From NCBI RefSeq assembly GCF_002917105.1, contig NZ_PQFZ01000020.1, positions 37,979-101,978 on the forward strand: a stretch of 64,000 nt of DNA, written 5' to 3'. Below the pieces are notes generated by a model. That model did no database searches. It had not been told where the DNA came from and was given only the letters and a program-made list of their open reading frames with translations. The position numbers and the translations under genes were made by a program. Positions 1 to 8,548 of the stretch are shown here, piece by piece; position 1 is the first letter of the stretch; each line of letters opens with the position of its first letter. The DNA is from Allobosea psychrotolerans (GTDB lineage Bacteria; Pseudomonadota; Alphaproteobacteria; Rhizobiales; Beijerinckiaceae).

Positions 1-87
1 CTGGCCGACGATCGCGACGATGCCCGCCTTGCAGAACTCTGGCGCGAGCATGTGCAGCAGTTCCTGCGCCCCGACCTCCAGCGCTGA
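1..87 (+). CDS. C-terminal end of an unidentified protein (partial)
   Basis: The frame is open from the first base and reads 28 codons to a TGA. The visible tail is charged and helical in character and contains LWREHVQQFLRPDLQR. Such tails occur in several regulator families, for example GntR/FCD-type proteins, but 28 residues are too few to assign a family. The start lies outside the window. It runs in the same direction as the secretion locus but is separated from it by about 480 bases, so co-transcription is not indicated. Confidence 0.45.
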   Translation: MADDRDDARLAELWREHVQQFLRPDLQR

Positions 88-567
88 CATCGCCGCGCAG
101 CGATAGATCTCCGCAGGAGATGCAGCCGCGGCGCTTTGGGCGGAACGCGCTGGGTCGGCTTAAGTCAATATCTTCTTAAAATGGGTTCAAATTCGTCCGG
201 TTGACCAGGAACCTGGTCGCGACCAGTATTTGCCATGGAAGTGGCAGTTATTCAACAGCTGCAGCGTCCATGTAGCGTAACACGCGTAGTATACCGGCCT
301 CGCGCTGGCGTTCAATACGCCGTGCAACAGCAGAAGCTCGTCTAAGTCGTACTCGGCCGAGCGACGAGGAGTTCAGGCAATGTAAGGGTATCTTTAACGC
401 CAGCCTTGCTGGCGGCAGCCGAATTTTGTCCAGCGTCGAGCGGCCAGAGCGGCACAAAAACAATCTTTCATAGCTCAATCGACATTCGCCTCAAGATTGC
501 CGCAGCACAGAAGCGATGCGTGATCGAAACGGCGAGTTGTCTCCTAACTATCGTTAAGGAGAACGTC
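88..567. other. Intergenic region upstream of the type I secretion locus
   Basis: No convincing gene is seen in these 480 bases. The centre (about 160-210) is AT-richer than its surroundings and is a plausible promoter area. A perfect 7-bp inverted repeat with a 2-base spacer, GACCAGG-AA-CCTGGTC, lies at 203-218 and could be an operator. A strong ribosome binding site, AAGGAG at 556-561, closes the region just before the first secretion-locus gene. Confidence 0.4.
203..218. promoter_or_regulatory. Inverted repeat, possible operator
   Basis: GACCAGG-AA-CCTGGTC is a perfect 7-bp dyad with a 2-base centre in the long leader of the type I secretion locus. A further GACCAG half-site follows at 221-226. 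No T-run follows, so it does not look like a terminator. Binding of a dimeric regulator is inference. Confidence 0.3.
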
Positions 568-1443
568 ATGCCATCCCCCAACAACAACCATTACCAGGAC
601 CCGACCCAGGGCCAGCTTCAGGGTCAGGGCGAACTGCAGGGTCAGCTCCAGGCAGAACTTCAGGGCCAGGGCCAGGGCCAGGCAGAACTTCAGGGCCAAG
701 GTCAGGGCCAGGGCCAGGGCCAGGGTCAGAATTCCCATCAGGGCCAGGGTCAGGGTCAGGGCCAGGCGCAGTACGCAGCTCAGGCCGTCGATACCTCCGT
801 CTGGAACACCGCGTCCAATGAGAATGGCAACGCAAATGGCAATCTCAACGGCAACGGCAATCTGAACGGCAACGGCAACCTGAACCTGAACGACAACGTC
901 AACCACAACGACGTCCAGAACCATGTCGAGAACACCGTCGACACGGCCGTGAACGTCTGCGTGAATGTGGATCTCGGGATTGATGCCTCGCTGTTCGTGC
1001 CGTCGGATAACGACGTCATCGATATCGACAGCATCAGTGGGATTTCCCAATCGATCATCATGCCGGACGTCGTGACCCAGGCGGTGACCACGGGCAACAC
1101 GTTCAACCTCGATCAGGTCAGCAACCTGACCGACAATGACAGCCTGTCGGGCGCCTCTGTCTCGTTCAGCAGCGGCAGCGTCGATGGGGGATGGTGTGGC
1201 GTCAACCCCGATGCCGCCGGCGACTTCTCGATGACCGCGACGGCGAGCGGTGGCTCCGCGGCCTCGACGCTTGGGGACATCACCGGAGACCACGCGACCC
1301 AGACCGGGATCGGTGCGGCTACGGCGAGCGCCACGCTCAGCCAGGAAGCGTTCACCCAGCACATTGCGATGGGCGCCAACATCCAGTTCAACTCGCTGGA
1401 TATCCACGTCGCGCATGACATCAGCGACTCAATGTCGGGCTGA
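568..1443 (+). CDS. Gln-Gly / Asn-rich repeat protein, candidate type I secretion substrate
   Basis: I do not recognise this 291-aa protein. The ATG is chosen because AAGGAG sits seven bases upstream; an in-frame ATG further upstream has no such site. Residues about 10-72 are almost only Gly, Gln, Leu and Glu in GQ and LQGQ units. Residues about 88-120 are Asn-rich NGN/NLN units. The remainder is acidic, rich in Ser, Thr, Asp and Val, with very few Cys. There is no Sec signal peptide and no GGxGxD RTX nonapeptide. Residues about 175-190 contain QVSNLTDNDSL, closely matching the repeat of the next gene (QVNVLTDNDHV), which links the two proteins. Followed by an exporter and adaptor on the same strand, it is most simply a secreted, possibly aggregating extracellular protein. 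Function is inference. Confidence 0.75.
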   Translation: MPSPNNNHYQDPTQGQLQGQGELQGQLQAELQGQGQGQAELQGQGQGQGQGQGQNSHQGQGQGQGQAQYAAQAVDTSVWNTASNENGNANGNLNGNGNLNGNGNLNLNDNVNHNDVQNHVENTVDTAVNVCVNVDLGIDASLFVPSDNDVIDIDSISGISQSIIMPDVVTQAVTTGNTFNLDQVSNLTDNDSLSGASVSFSSGSVDGGWCGVNPDAAGDFSMTATASGGSAASTLGDITGDHATQTGIGAATASATLSQEAFTQHIAMGANIQFNSLDIHVAHDISDSMSG

Positions 1444-1459
1444 GCGCCACTCCACACGG

Positions 1460-1486
1460 ATCCGCGCGGGTTCTGCCCGCGCGGAT
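1460..1486 (+). terminator. Strong GC-rich stem-loop between the two repeat-protein genes
   Basis: ATCCGCGCGGG and CCCGCGCGGAT form a perfect 11-bp stem around a 5-base TTCTG loop, starting 16 bases after the stop codon of the first gene. Only TTTCA follows, so it may act as an attenuator or as a 3'-end stabiliser, leaving more message for the first gene than for the rest of the operon. Confidence 0.55.
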
Positions 1487-1583
1487 TTCACTGTCGGAGT
1501 CCGTGGCCCCTTCCCCCGGATCGCGATCACCGTCTCATCAATCGGCTCGACGCCTGGGCGCCGTTCGATCGGGATTTGCAATC

Positions 1584-3554
1584 ATGAACACCGGCGGCAT
1601 TTCTGAAACCATCTGGCATTTTGCCGGCTATCTTCGAATTCCAGAGACGACGCTGACGGGCGATGTCCTCTACGATGGCGACCATGCTCGGCTCCGGCCC
1701 GATGACGACCCGGCCGTTTTTATCGACCCGCTCCGCCAGCCGCAGTTCGACGATCTCGCCTCCCAGCGCCAACCTTTCCTGGAACCAGTCTTTCCCGAAC
1801 CGGCGCTGCATGCCGCAAAGCTCGGCAGCCCCAGCCTTGTCCGGCCATCTGCTGTCGCGGCGCCCGCTCTGCGCTCGTCCCAGCCCCAGCAGTCCGACGA
1901 CGCTTTCGATTCCTCGGATCACGCCTCCCTGATCTATGGCAAGCGATTGATCACGGTTCAATATCAGGATGGCGGCACGGAGACCTTGCTCTCCGCACAT
2001 CAGGTCAATCACATCGACGACCGCGATATCCTGACCTCCGATGCTATCCGCTATCCCAATGGCGACCTCGTCGTGCCGCCGGAAGCCCATACGGGGCAGG
2101 CCTTTGCGCACATGGTCAAGGAGGCCTATGCGGCAACGCCCGCCTCGATGCCGCTTGAAGCCGTCGGCAACACGCAATCCCTGATCGAGACGATAGCCGG
2201 GCGCGACCAGGCCTGGTCGCAGGATGGGCACCTCCCCGGCGAGGCGAGCTCGTCGCAGGCGCCGACCGGTCGCATCGTGGACGGCCATGTCAGCGACGCT
2301 CCTCTGCCGGAGCCGCCCATGACGCAGATCGCGCCCTGGCGCGAAGCCGCGACGCCCGAAGTCCATGAGATCACCGCGTCCATTACGGCACTGGGCCCGA
2401 CACAAGGCATCGGCACGATCGCGGAAACCGGGCTGAACACGCAAATCAACCAAGCCGGCATCCTCGACGTCAACGAAGCGACCGGGTCGCTGATGATCGG
2501 CGGCAACTACTATTTCAGCCGCGGGATCGTGCAGGTCAACGTTCTCACCGACAACGACCATGTCGATATCGCCACCGACAACCAGGCGCTTCCCTCGGTC
2601 TTGACGCATGGCAACGAGGTTCACAACGTCGCCGAATTCGTGAGCCACGACATGACCGCTTTCTATCATGGCGCGGCAGCAACGCCTTTGTGGAACGTGG
2701 ACGTCCTGCAAGGCAATTTCTACGACGTCAAGACAGTCGTGCAGTTCAACGGCCTCGACGACAGCGACAGGACGGTACAGGCCGCGGCCGGAACCTACTA
2801 CGAGGCGGATACCGGCGGAAATCTGCAGAACAACTTCGCGCAGATCACCAATCTCGATTCCTACGACATCATCATCGTCGCTGGCGACTACCATCGCGCG
2901 GACTGGATCTACCAGTACAATATCGTGCTGGACTCCGATGTCGCGAAACTGTTCCTCTCGCACGACGCCTCCGGCGGTGTGACGGATGTCAGCGCCGGCT
3001 TCAACCGGCTCACCAATTCGGCCGACATCACCACCTATGACAGCGCCGGCTTCACCGACATGAACGGGGCTCAGCATGACCTGCTGAACGCCTTGTCGTC
3101 GCACGCCACGGTGCTCACGCCGAACCCGGACTGGAAGCTGGCGGGCAATTCGTCCGGAACGCTGAAGGTCCTCTACGTGTCCGGCGACTATTACGACGTC
3201 AACGTCATCTCTCAGGTCAACATGATGATCGACGTCGATCAGTCGATCCAGGCGAGCGCCACCTCCGGCTCGCGCCAGGGCGTCGCGTCGGGCGGCAATT
3301 ACGCTGTGAACGATGCCCAGATCATCGATCCTGGAACCCTCTCGACATCCAAATATCTGGGCGGGCAAGCCTATGAAGACAGTATCCTGATCCAGACCAA
3401 CCTGATCACCGACCACGACACCGTGACGATCCATGACACGAGTACGCTGGTACCCGAGCTCGTGGCCTTCGCGCATGACGCGGAGGTCGCCGCCGCAACG
3501 GACAACCCGTTCTGCAAGCCGGTGGACACCGCCCATCACGACATTCTGATCTAG
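1584..3554 (+). CDS. Large repeat protein with five aromatic/Asp motifs, candidate type I secretion substrate
   Basis: I do not recognise this 656-aa protein; it may belong to a poorly described family often labelled 'type I secretion protein'. Start at ATG MNTGGISETIW; a GTG 81 bases upstream is possible but less likely. The first 110 residues are Pro-rich and low in order. From about residue 305 a motif recurs five times (near 305, 376, 433, 532 and 592): G-[ND]-[YF]-[YFH], four variable residues, two hydrophobics, Q-x-N, three residues, D-x-D. Examples are GNFYDVKTVVQFNGLDDSD and GDYYDVNVISQVNMMIDVD. The Asp pairs suggest Ca2+ binding in beta-repeat folds, but no classic RTX repeat is present. 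It has no Sec signal peptide and ends with hydrophobic HHDILI. It lies 35 bases before the exporter gene. Confidence 0.75.
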   Translation: MNTGGISETIWHFAGYLRIPETTLTGDVLYDGDHARLRPDDDPAVFIDPLRQPQFDDLASQRQPFLEPVFPEPALHAAKLGSPSLVRPSAVAAPALRSSQPQQSDDAFDSSDHASLIYGKRLITVQYQDGGTETLLSAHQVNHIDDRDILTSDAIRYPNGDLVVPPEAHTGQAFAHMVKEAYAATPASMPLEAVGNTQSLIETIAGRDQAWSQDGHLPGEASSSQAPTGRIVDGHVSDAPLPEPPMTQIAPWREAATPEVHEITASITALGPTQGIGTIAETGLNTQINQAGILDVNEATGSLMIGGNYYFSRGIVQVNVLTDNDHVDIATDNQALPSVLTHGNEVHNVAEFVSHDMTAFYHGAAATPLWNVDVLQGNFYDVKTVVQFNGLDDSDRTVQAAAGTYYEADTGGNLQNNFAQITNLDSYDIIIVAGDYHRADWIYQYNIVLDSDVAKLFLSHDASGGVTDVSAGFNRLTNSADITTYDSAGFTDMNGAQHDLLNALSSHATVLTPNPDWKLAGNSSGTLKVLYVSGDYYDVNVISQVNMMIDVDQSIQASATSGSRQGVASGGNYAVNDAQIIDPGTLSTSKYLGGQAYEDSILIQTNLITDHDTVTIHDTSTLVPELVAFAHDAEVAAATDNPFCKPVDTAHHDILI

Positions 3555-3589
3555 GGGCGCAGGCCGAGAAAGCCTGCGGGGAAGACTTC

Positions 3590-5605
3590 ATGAGCGACGA
3601 AGCCAGCACGGCACCGGTTCTCGATATCGGCCTCCCGAAAGCCGTGAGGCTGGGCGAGGTCCCACCAGCTGCGAGCGCCAACGCCAATGAGCCGCCCGAA
3701 GCCCTGCCCGGCCGCACGACCGGCGAATCGCCGCCAGCCCCGTCGGGCCAGCGCACCAGCATCCGGCCCAAGGTTCCATCGGTCGAAACCTCCCCTCCGG
3801 CAGCGCCAAGTCCTGGTGGGCCGGGCGGCGGCGGCAAGGGTCCCGGCGGCTCCGGCGGCGGACCGGGTCGGCGCTCCCCGATTGAGCAGCGTCTCGGAGA
3901 CCGAGAGTTCAAGCAGGTCCTCGGCAAGGGCCTGTCCGATGCCCGGCACAATCTCGTCATCGTCGGGCTGTTCTCGATCGTCGTGAACACGCTTGTCCTG
4001 GCCGTCCCGATCTACCTGTTCCAGATGTCGGACCGGGTGCTGACCAGCCGAAGCACCGATACGTTGGCAATGCTGTCGATCATCGTGATGGTCGCAATCG
4101 CCGCGCATGTGCTGCTCGACATGATGCGCCGTTTCATCCTGATGCGGGTGGCTGTGGATGTCGAAAGCCGGCTCGGCGCTCCCGTATTGGCAGCTGCGGC
4201 AAAGGCGGCGCAGTCTGGCAGCGGACGCGAGTTCCAGGTCCTGGCCGATCTCCAGCAGATCCGCAGCTTCCTCACCGGCCCGGTCATTCTGACCATGCTC
4301 GATGCGCCGACCGCGCCGATCTACCTGCTGGCGGTCTATTTGATCCATCCGAATCTGGGCTACATCGTCACCGTCGCCGCTGTCGTCCTGTTCCTGATCG
4401 CCTATGCGAACCAGCAGGTCACAGCGTTGCCCTTTGCCAGAGCCAGCGCCTTCTCGACACGGGCCAACATGCAGGCCGAGGCGATGTCGCGGAATGCCCA
4501 GGTCATCAACGCCATGGGCATGATCCCCGAAAGCGTCCTGATCTGGGGGCGGGAAACGGCGGAGTCGCTCAAGGCTCAGGTCAGCGCCCAGGATCGCAAC
4601 AACATGATGACCGCCCTGTCGAAGTTCTTTCGGCTGGGCACACAGATCGCGATGCTGGGCTGGGGAGCCTGGCTCTCGCTCGAAGGATCCTTGACAGGCG
4701 GCATGGTCATCGCCTCCTCGGTCGTCGCAGGGCGGGCGCTGGCGCCGCTCGAAGGAACCATCGAGGGCTGGCGCAGCTTCATCCACGCAAAGGCCGCCTA
4801 TTCGCGCGTGCAGGCGCTCCTTCAGAATTCACCGCTCAACCTCGATCGCCTCCGCCTGCCGAGCCCGAAGGGCCGGCTCGATGTCGAGCGCATCCTCTAC
4901 GTGCCGCCGCCGAACAAGAAGGTCATCCTCAACGGCATCAGCTTCAGCCTCGATGCCGGCGAGTCGCTCGCCATTGTGGGGGCGTCGGGCTGCGGCAAGT
5001 CGACCATCGCCAAGATGCTCGTCGGCTCGATCTCGCCGACGGCGGGCAATGTCCGCCTGGACCTGATGGACCTGCGCAACTGGGACCCTCGCCAATTCGG
5101 CGAAAGCGTCGGCTACCTGCCGCAGGACGTCCAGCTGTTTCCTGCCTCGATCAAGGCCAATATTGCCCGGATGCGTGAAGACGGAGACGATGCCGATGTC
5201 TTCGAAGCAGCGGAAATCGCCGATATCCACGAAATGGTGTCGCAGTTCGCGCAAGGCTACGAGACCCAGATCGGCATGGACGGCAGCCCGCTCTCAGGCG
5301 GCCAGAAGCAGCGGATCGGCCTTGCCCGCGCCTTCTACGGCAATCCCAGACTGGTCGTGCTGGACGAGCCGAATTCCAATCTCGACGTGCTCGGCGAACG
5401 GGCGCTGGCGCGCTCTTTCGAGCGCGCGAAAAAGAAGGGCATGACGGTCGTCGCCGTCACGCAGAGGCCAGCGCTCCTGCGCAGCGTCGACAAGATCATG
5501 ATGATCAGGGACGGCGCGGTCCTCGCCCTGGGCGCGCGCGACGAGATCCTGCCGATGATCACGGGCCAGTCGAGCATCGAGGGCGGGCAGCCGCAGCCGG
5601 CATGA
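3590..5605 (+). CDS. Type I secretion system permease/ATPase, PrtD family
   Basis: Inner-membrane ABC exporter of 671 aa that would energise secretion through an adaptor and an outer-membrane TolC-like channel. Residues 1-105 are a Pro/Gly-rich cytoplasmic extension, longer than in typical PrtD proteins. Five to six membrane segments follow (about 125-360), then an ATPase domain: Walker A GASGCGKST near 463-471, signature LSGGQKQ near 566, Walker B LVVLDEP near 588 and the PrtD-style D-loop NSNLD. The position normally held by the H-loop histidine reads VAVTQRP, with Gln625 in place of His. GGGGAAG at 3578-3584 is the ribosome binding site. It lies between the repeat protein and the adaptor, 33 bases from the latter. 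No peptidase domain is present, as expected for this family. Confidence 0.92.
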   Translation: MSDEASTAPVLDIGLPKAVRLGEVPPAASANANEPPEALPGRTTGESPPAPSGQRTSIRPKVPSVETSPPAAPSPGGPGGGGKGPGGSGGGPGRRSPIEQRLGDREFKQVLGKGLSDARHNLVIVGLFSIVVNTLVLAVPIYLFQMSDRVLTSRSTDTLAMLSIIVMVAIAAHVLLDMMRRFILMRVAVDVESRLGAPVLAAAAKAAQSGSGREFQVLADLQQIRSFLTGPVILTMLDAPTAPIYLLAVYLIHPNLGYIVTVAAVVLFLIAYANQQVTALPFARASAFSTRANMQAEAMSRNAQVINAMGMIPESVLIWGRETAESLKAQVSAQDRNNMMTALSKFFRLGTQIAMLGWGAWLSLEGSLTGGMVIASSVVAGRALAPLEGTIEGWRSFIHAKAAYSRVQALLQNSPLNLDRLRLPSPKGRLDVERILYVPPPNKKVILNGISFSLDAGESLAIVGASGCGKSTIAKMLVGSISPTAGNVRLDLMDLRNWDPRQFGESVGYLPQDVQLFPASIKANIARMREDGDDADVFEAAEIADIHEMVSQFAQGYETQIGMDGSPLSGGQKQRIGLARAFYGNPRLVVLDEPNSNLDVLGERALARSFERAKKKGMTVVAVTQRPALLRSVDKIMMIRDGAVLALGARDEILPMITGQSSIEGGQPQPA

Positions 5606-5638
5606 CATTCAATCGCCTGTAATCCGGAAAGGTCGGCC

Positions 5639-6979
5639 ATGACCCCCCAGCTCATCATTCAGCCCTGGTATTCAGACGTGCCGCGCAACCCGCGGCTGGC
5701 GAAGGTCGCGGGTATGGCGATCATGCTCAGCACCATCATGGGCTTCGGCGTCTGGGGTAATACCGCGCCGATCGCAGGCGCCGTGATCGCCACGGGCATT
5801 TTCGTCACCACAGGTCAGAACAAGACCATCCAGCACCTCGAGGGCGGCGTGATCCGCGACATCGTGGTTCGTGAGGGCGATATCGTTCAACCCGGCCAGT
5901 TGCTGGTGCAGCTCGACGATGTCTCGGCACGTGCGGAACTACGGCGACTGCAACTCAGGCTCGTCAGGGCCGAGACGATCGAGGCCCGGTTGAGCGCCGA
6001 GGCCGCCGGGCTGGCGCAATGGAACCTGCCCGACCGTCTCCTCGCTCACCGCGGCGACCCCGACATCGACGTCCTGTTGCGGACGCAGATGGCGGCATTC
6101 GCCGCGCGTCGCAACAACATGAAGAGCGAGGTCGCCACGCATCAGAGGGCGATCGACGGGCTGAACGAGAAGATCACCGGCAGCCGCACCCAGCTCGCCG
6201 CCGTGCAGCGCCAGTCGGTGCTGATCAAAGAGGAGCTGTCGGGCAAGATCGCCTTGCTGGAACGCGGGTATGTCCGCAAGCCGGAAATTCTGGCCCTGCA
6301 GCGCAACGCCGCCAATCTGGAGGGAGAGGCAGGGCGCATCGCGGGCGATATCGGCGACGCAAAGGAGCGCATCGCCCGTGAGGTCGAGCTGATTGACGGC
6401 GTGCACAAGCAGGCGATCAAGACGGCCTCCGATCAGTTGCAGGACATCGGTGCCGAACTCAACGACGTCAGGGAGCGCATGCGGACCGCCAAGGGCATCC
6501 TCGACCGCGCCCGGATCGTGGCCCCCGTCAAAGGGACCGTGGTGAAGCTGCGCTACCACACCTCCGGAGGGGTGATCGAGGCCGGCAAGAACATCATGGA
6601 CATCGTCTCACTGCAGGAGGAGGTCATCATCGAGGCGCGGGTCAGGCCGCAGGACATCGACAAGATCAAGCACAGCCAGAACGCGGTGGTGCGCCTCAAC
6701 GGCCTGAACCAGCGCACGACGCCGATGGTGGATGGTCGCGTCATCTATATCTCGGCCGACGCCCTGCCGGACGAAAAGCAGAGGGGGATGCCCAACGGCA
6801 CGGATCTCTACGTCGTCAGGGTCCGGCTGGAGGGGGCCAGCGTCGCCCGTATCCACGGCTTCGAACCGACGCCCGGCATGCCGGCGGAAGTCTACATCAA
6901 GACATCGGAGCGCACATTCTTCGAGTACTTGATGCAACCGCTCAAGGACAGCATGTCGCGGGCCTTCCGCGAAACATAG
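5639..6979 (+). CDS. HlyD-family type I secretion periplasmic adaptor
   Basis: Membrane-fusion protein of 446 aa linking the ABC exporter to an outer-membrane channel. It has a short cytoplasmic N-terminus, one membrane segment (about residues 23-45), and a lipoyl/biotinyl-like half with the hallmark QHLEGGVIRDIVVREGD (about 64-80). A long coiled coil follows (about 100-285), then the second lipoyl half (ARIVAPVKGTVV) and a beta-barrel region. The length fits PrtE/HlyD adaptors. GGAAAGG precedes the ATG. It closes the operon; no TolC-type gene is present in the window, so the outer-membrane partner must be encoded elsewhere. Confidence 0.93.
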   Translation: MTPQLIIQPWYSDVPRNPRLAKVAGMAIMLSTIMGFGVWGNTAPIAGAVIATGIFVTTGQNKTIQHLEGGVIRDIVVREGDIVQPGQLLVQLDDVSARAELRRLQLRLVRAETIEARLSAEAAGLAQWNLPDRLLAHRGDPDIDVLLRTQMAAFAARRNNMKSEVATHQRAIDGLNEKITGSRTQLAAVQRQSVLIKEELSGKIALLERGYVRKPEILALQRNAANLEGEAGRIAGDIGDAKERIAREVELIDGVHKQAIKTASDQLQDIGAELNDVRERMRTAKGILDRARIVAPVKGTVVKLRYHTSGGVIEAGKNIMDIVSLQEEVIIEARVRPQDIDKIKHSQNAVVRLNGLNQRTTPMVDGRVIYISADALPDEKQRGMPNGTDLYVVRVRLEGASVARIHGFEPTPGMPAEVYIKTSERTFFEYLMQPLKDSMSRAFRET

Positions 6980-7148
6980 GAGCGGCGATGGCGGCGAAGA
7001 TGCCGCCACAGTTCCTCAAACCTGGATGGGCCGATGTGATCCGTGCAGAAGCGCGCGAGAGGGATCAGCATCGCCAGGCTGGGCACGTTCACCATACGGG
7101 GCGTATTTTCGCATGGCGCGCCTGCGACCCCTTGCACAATGGCCTCGC

Positions 7149-8405
7149 TCACATCGGGAATAGCGCGAAGGTCAACAGCCCGCAGCCGAGCGCCGCTCCC
7201 GTCACCAGCAGGAGCCGCGCTGAAAACACCAATGGCCCTGCGATCATCGCATAGCCGACCCTGGCAACCGCATTGACCGCCATCGCGACGAGGATCGCGA
7301 CCCCGGCGGCGCGCGGGCCACCGAGCGCCTCGACATTTCGCGCCGCGGTAAGGGCTGCGACATCGACATCGATGAGGCCCACGAGACCGGAAGAGAGAAA
7401 CAGCCCCTGCTGGCCGACCAGGCTGGCCAACCATCCGACCAGCAACAGGACCAGCGTCAGCGTGACGGCGAAGGCGAGCAAAGGCTGCAAGTCGAGCGGG
7501 TTGGCGAGGGGCGATGCCTTGCCGTCGAGCTCCTGCCCGGAGGAGCGGAGCAAGAACAGTGAAGCCGCACCGAACGCCGCCGCAGCGGCCAAAGCAGCCG
7601 GACCGGCATGGGCCAGAACAGCCGGAGCAACGGCAGCCACGAGCACCAGGACCCGCAGGATAGAAATCATGCCGGCGATGGCTGCAGCTCCGGCGAGCCT
7701 GACTGGCACCTGCCCTTCTCGGGCCTGGCGCGCGAGCGCAACCGTCACAGCGGTCGAAGACACCAGCGCCCCCGCCGCACTGGTGACAAGCAAACCCCGG
7801 GTCGTGCCCAACAGGCGGACAGCGACGTAGCCGAGATACGAAATCGCCCCCGCTAAAACGGTAAAAGTCCAGACTTCGCGCGGATTGACGCTGGCGAACG
7901 GATCGATCGTCCTGTTCGGGAGAATCGGCAGAACGATCACCGACATCGCCAGCAAGAGCAGGGCCGATCGCAATTCGGGCCAGGTCAGACGCGTAAGCGC
8001 CCCATGGAGGAAGTCGCGACCGGCCAGGAGACCCGCCGCAGCGACGCCGGCCGCCGCCGCCGTTTGAGGAGAGCCAACCACGCAATAGGCGCCCAGGGTA
8101 AAGACGAGCAGAGCCGCGACGACCGAAGTGACGCTGAAATCATTGTCTTCATCGGCTTCGCGGACCTTGAACCAGGCGAAGACGCTCGTGAACGCGATCA
8201 GCAATGCGATGAAGACCAAAGGCGCGGCCATGTCCCTGGCGACAGCCGCGCTGACGGCCCCCAGCAACCCCGCCAGCGCAAAGGTCCGAATTCCGGCCGT
8301 TCGGCTGCCAGGCGGCCCGTCGCGGTCGCGCCAGCCACGTTCGATCCCGATCACGAGACCGATCGCAAGCGCAACGCCGAACCTGAAATAGATGTCCTCC
8401 ATCAT
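7149..8405 (-). CDS. MgtC/DUF4010-family integral membrane protein
   Basis: A 418-aa very hydrophobic protein with about twelve predicted membrane segments. The N-terminal part (FGVALAIGLVIGIERGWRDRD, followed by GIRTFALAGLLGA) is typical of MgtC/SapB-like proteins, and the C-terminal two-thirds match DUF4010. Substrate and function of this family are unknown. I chose the ATG of MMEDIYFRFG; an AGAGGA ribosome binding site lies a little upstream, near a GTG that could also be used. It is divergent from the host-attachment-like gene across an FNR-like dyad at 8457-8470, suggesting shared oxygen-responsive control. Confidence 0.85.
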   Translation of the reverse strand: MMEDIYFRFGVALAIGLVIGIERGWRDRDGPPGSRTAGIRTFALAGLLGAVSAAVARDMAAPLVFIALLIAFTSVFAWFKVREADEDNDFSVTSVVAALLVFTLGAYCVVGSPQTAAAAGVAAAGLLAGRDFLHGALTRLTWPELRSALLLLAMSVIVLPILPNRTIDPFASVNPREVWTFTVLAGAISYLGYVAVRLLGTTRGLLVTSAAGALVSSTAVTVALARQAREGQVPVRLAGAAAIAGMISILRVLVLVAAVAPAVLAHAGPAALAAAAAFGAASLFLLRSSGQELDGKASPLANPLDLQPLLAFAVTLTLVLLLVGWLASLVGQQGLFLSSGLVGLIDVDVAALTAARNVEALGGPRAAGVAILVAMAVNAVARVGYAMIAGPLVFSARLLLVTGAALGCGLLTFALFPM

Positions 8406-8456
8406 CGTCACGGCGATCCTCTGCCTGGTGCCCATGAGACTGTGCCGCAAAGGCGC

Positions 8457-8470
8457 TTGAGCCGCATCAA
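8457..8470. promoter_or_regulatory. FNR-box-like dyad between DUF4010 and host-attachment genes
   Basis: TTGAGCCGCATCAA matches the FNR/Anr/FixK consensus TTGAT-N4-ATCAA at nine of ten specified bases. It lies between two divergent genes. Promoter -10 elements at the expected spacing are weak on both strands, so the direction of control is uncertain. Confidence 0.5.
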
Positions 8471-8548
8471 ATCCTCATCCTGCAGCGGCGCATGAGGTGC
8501 GAAGCGTGCCGCATGCCGGCGACGCTTGACCGAATGAGGTTCACAGCC

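Noticed and set aside
601..780. Repeated GGCCAG units considered as a CRISPR-like or satellite array
   Set aside because: The units are codon-phased inside a gene with a strong ribosome binding site, with no spacers, so they are protein repeats.
1527..3539. 670-codon open frame on the minus strand opposite the large repeat protein
   Set aside because: It mirrors the coding strand of the secretion substrate, has Val/Asp/Arg-biased shadow composition and lacks any family-like motif or ribosome binding site.
6988..7254. Plus-strand open frame with a good AGGAG just after the HlyD gene
   Set aside because: Codon third positions are not GC-biased like real genes here, no family resemblance is seen, and its second half overlaps the DUF4010 gene.
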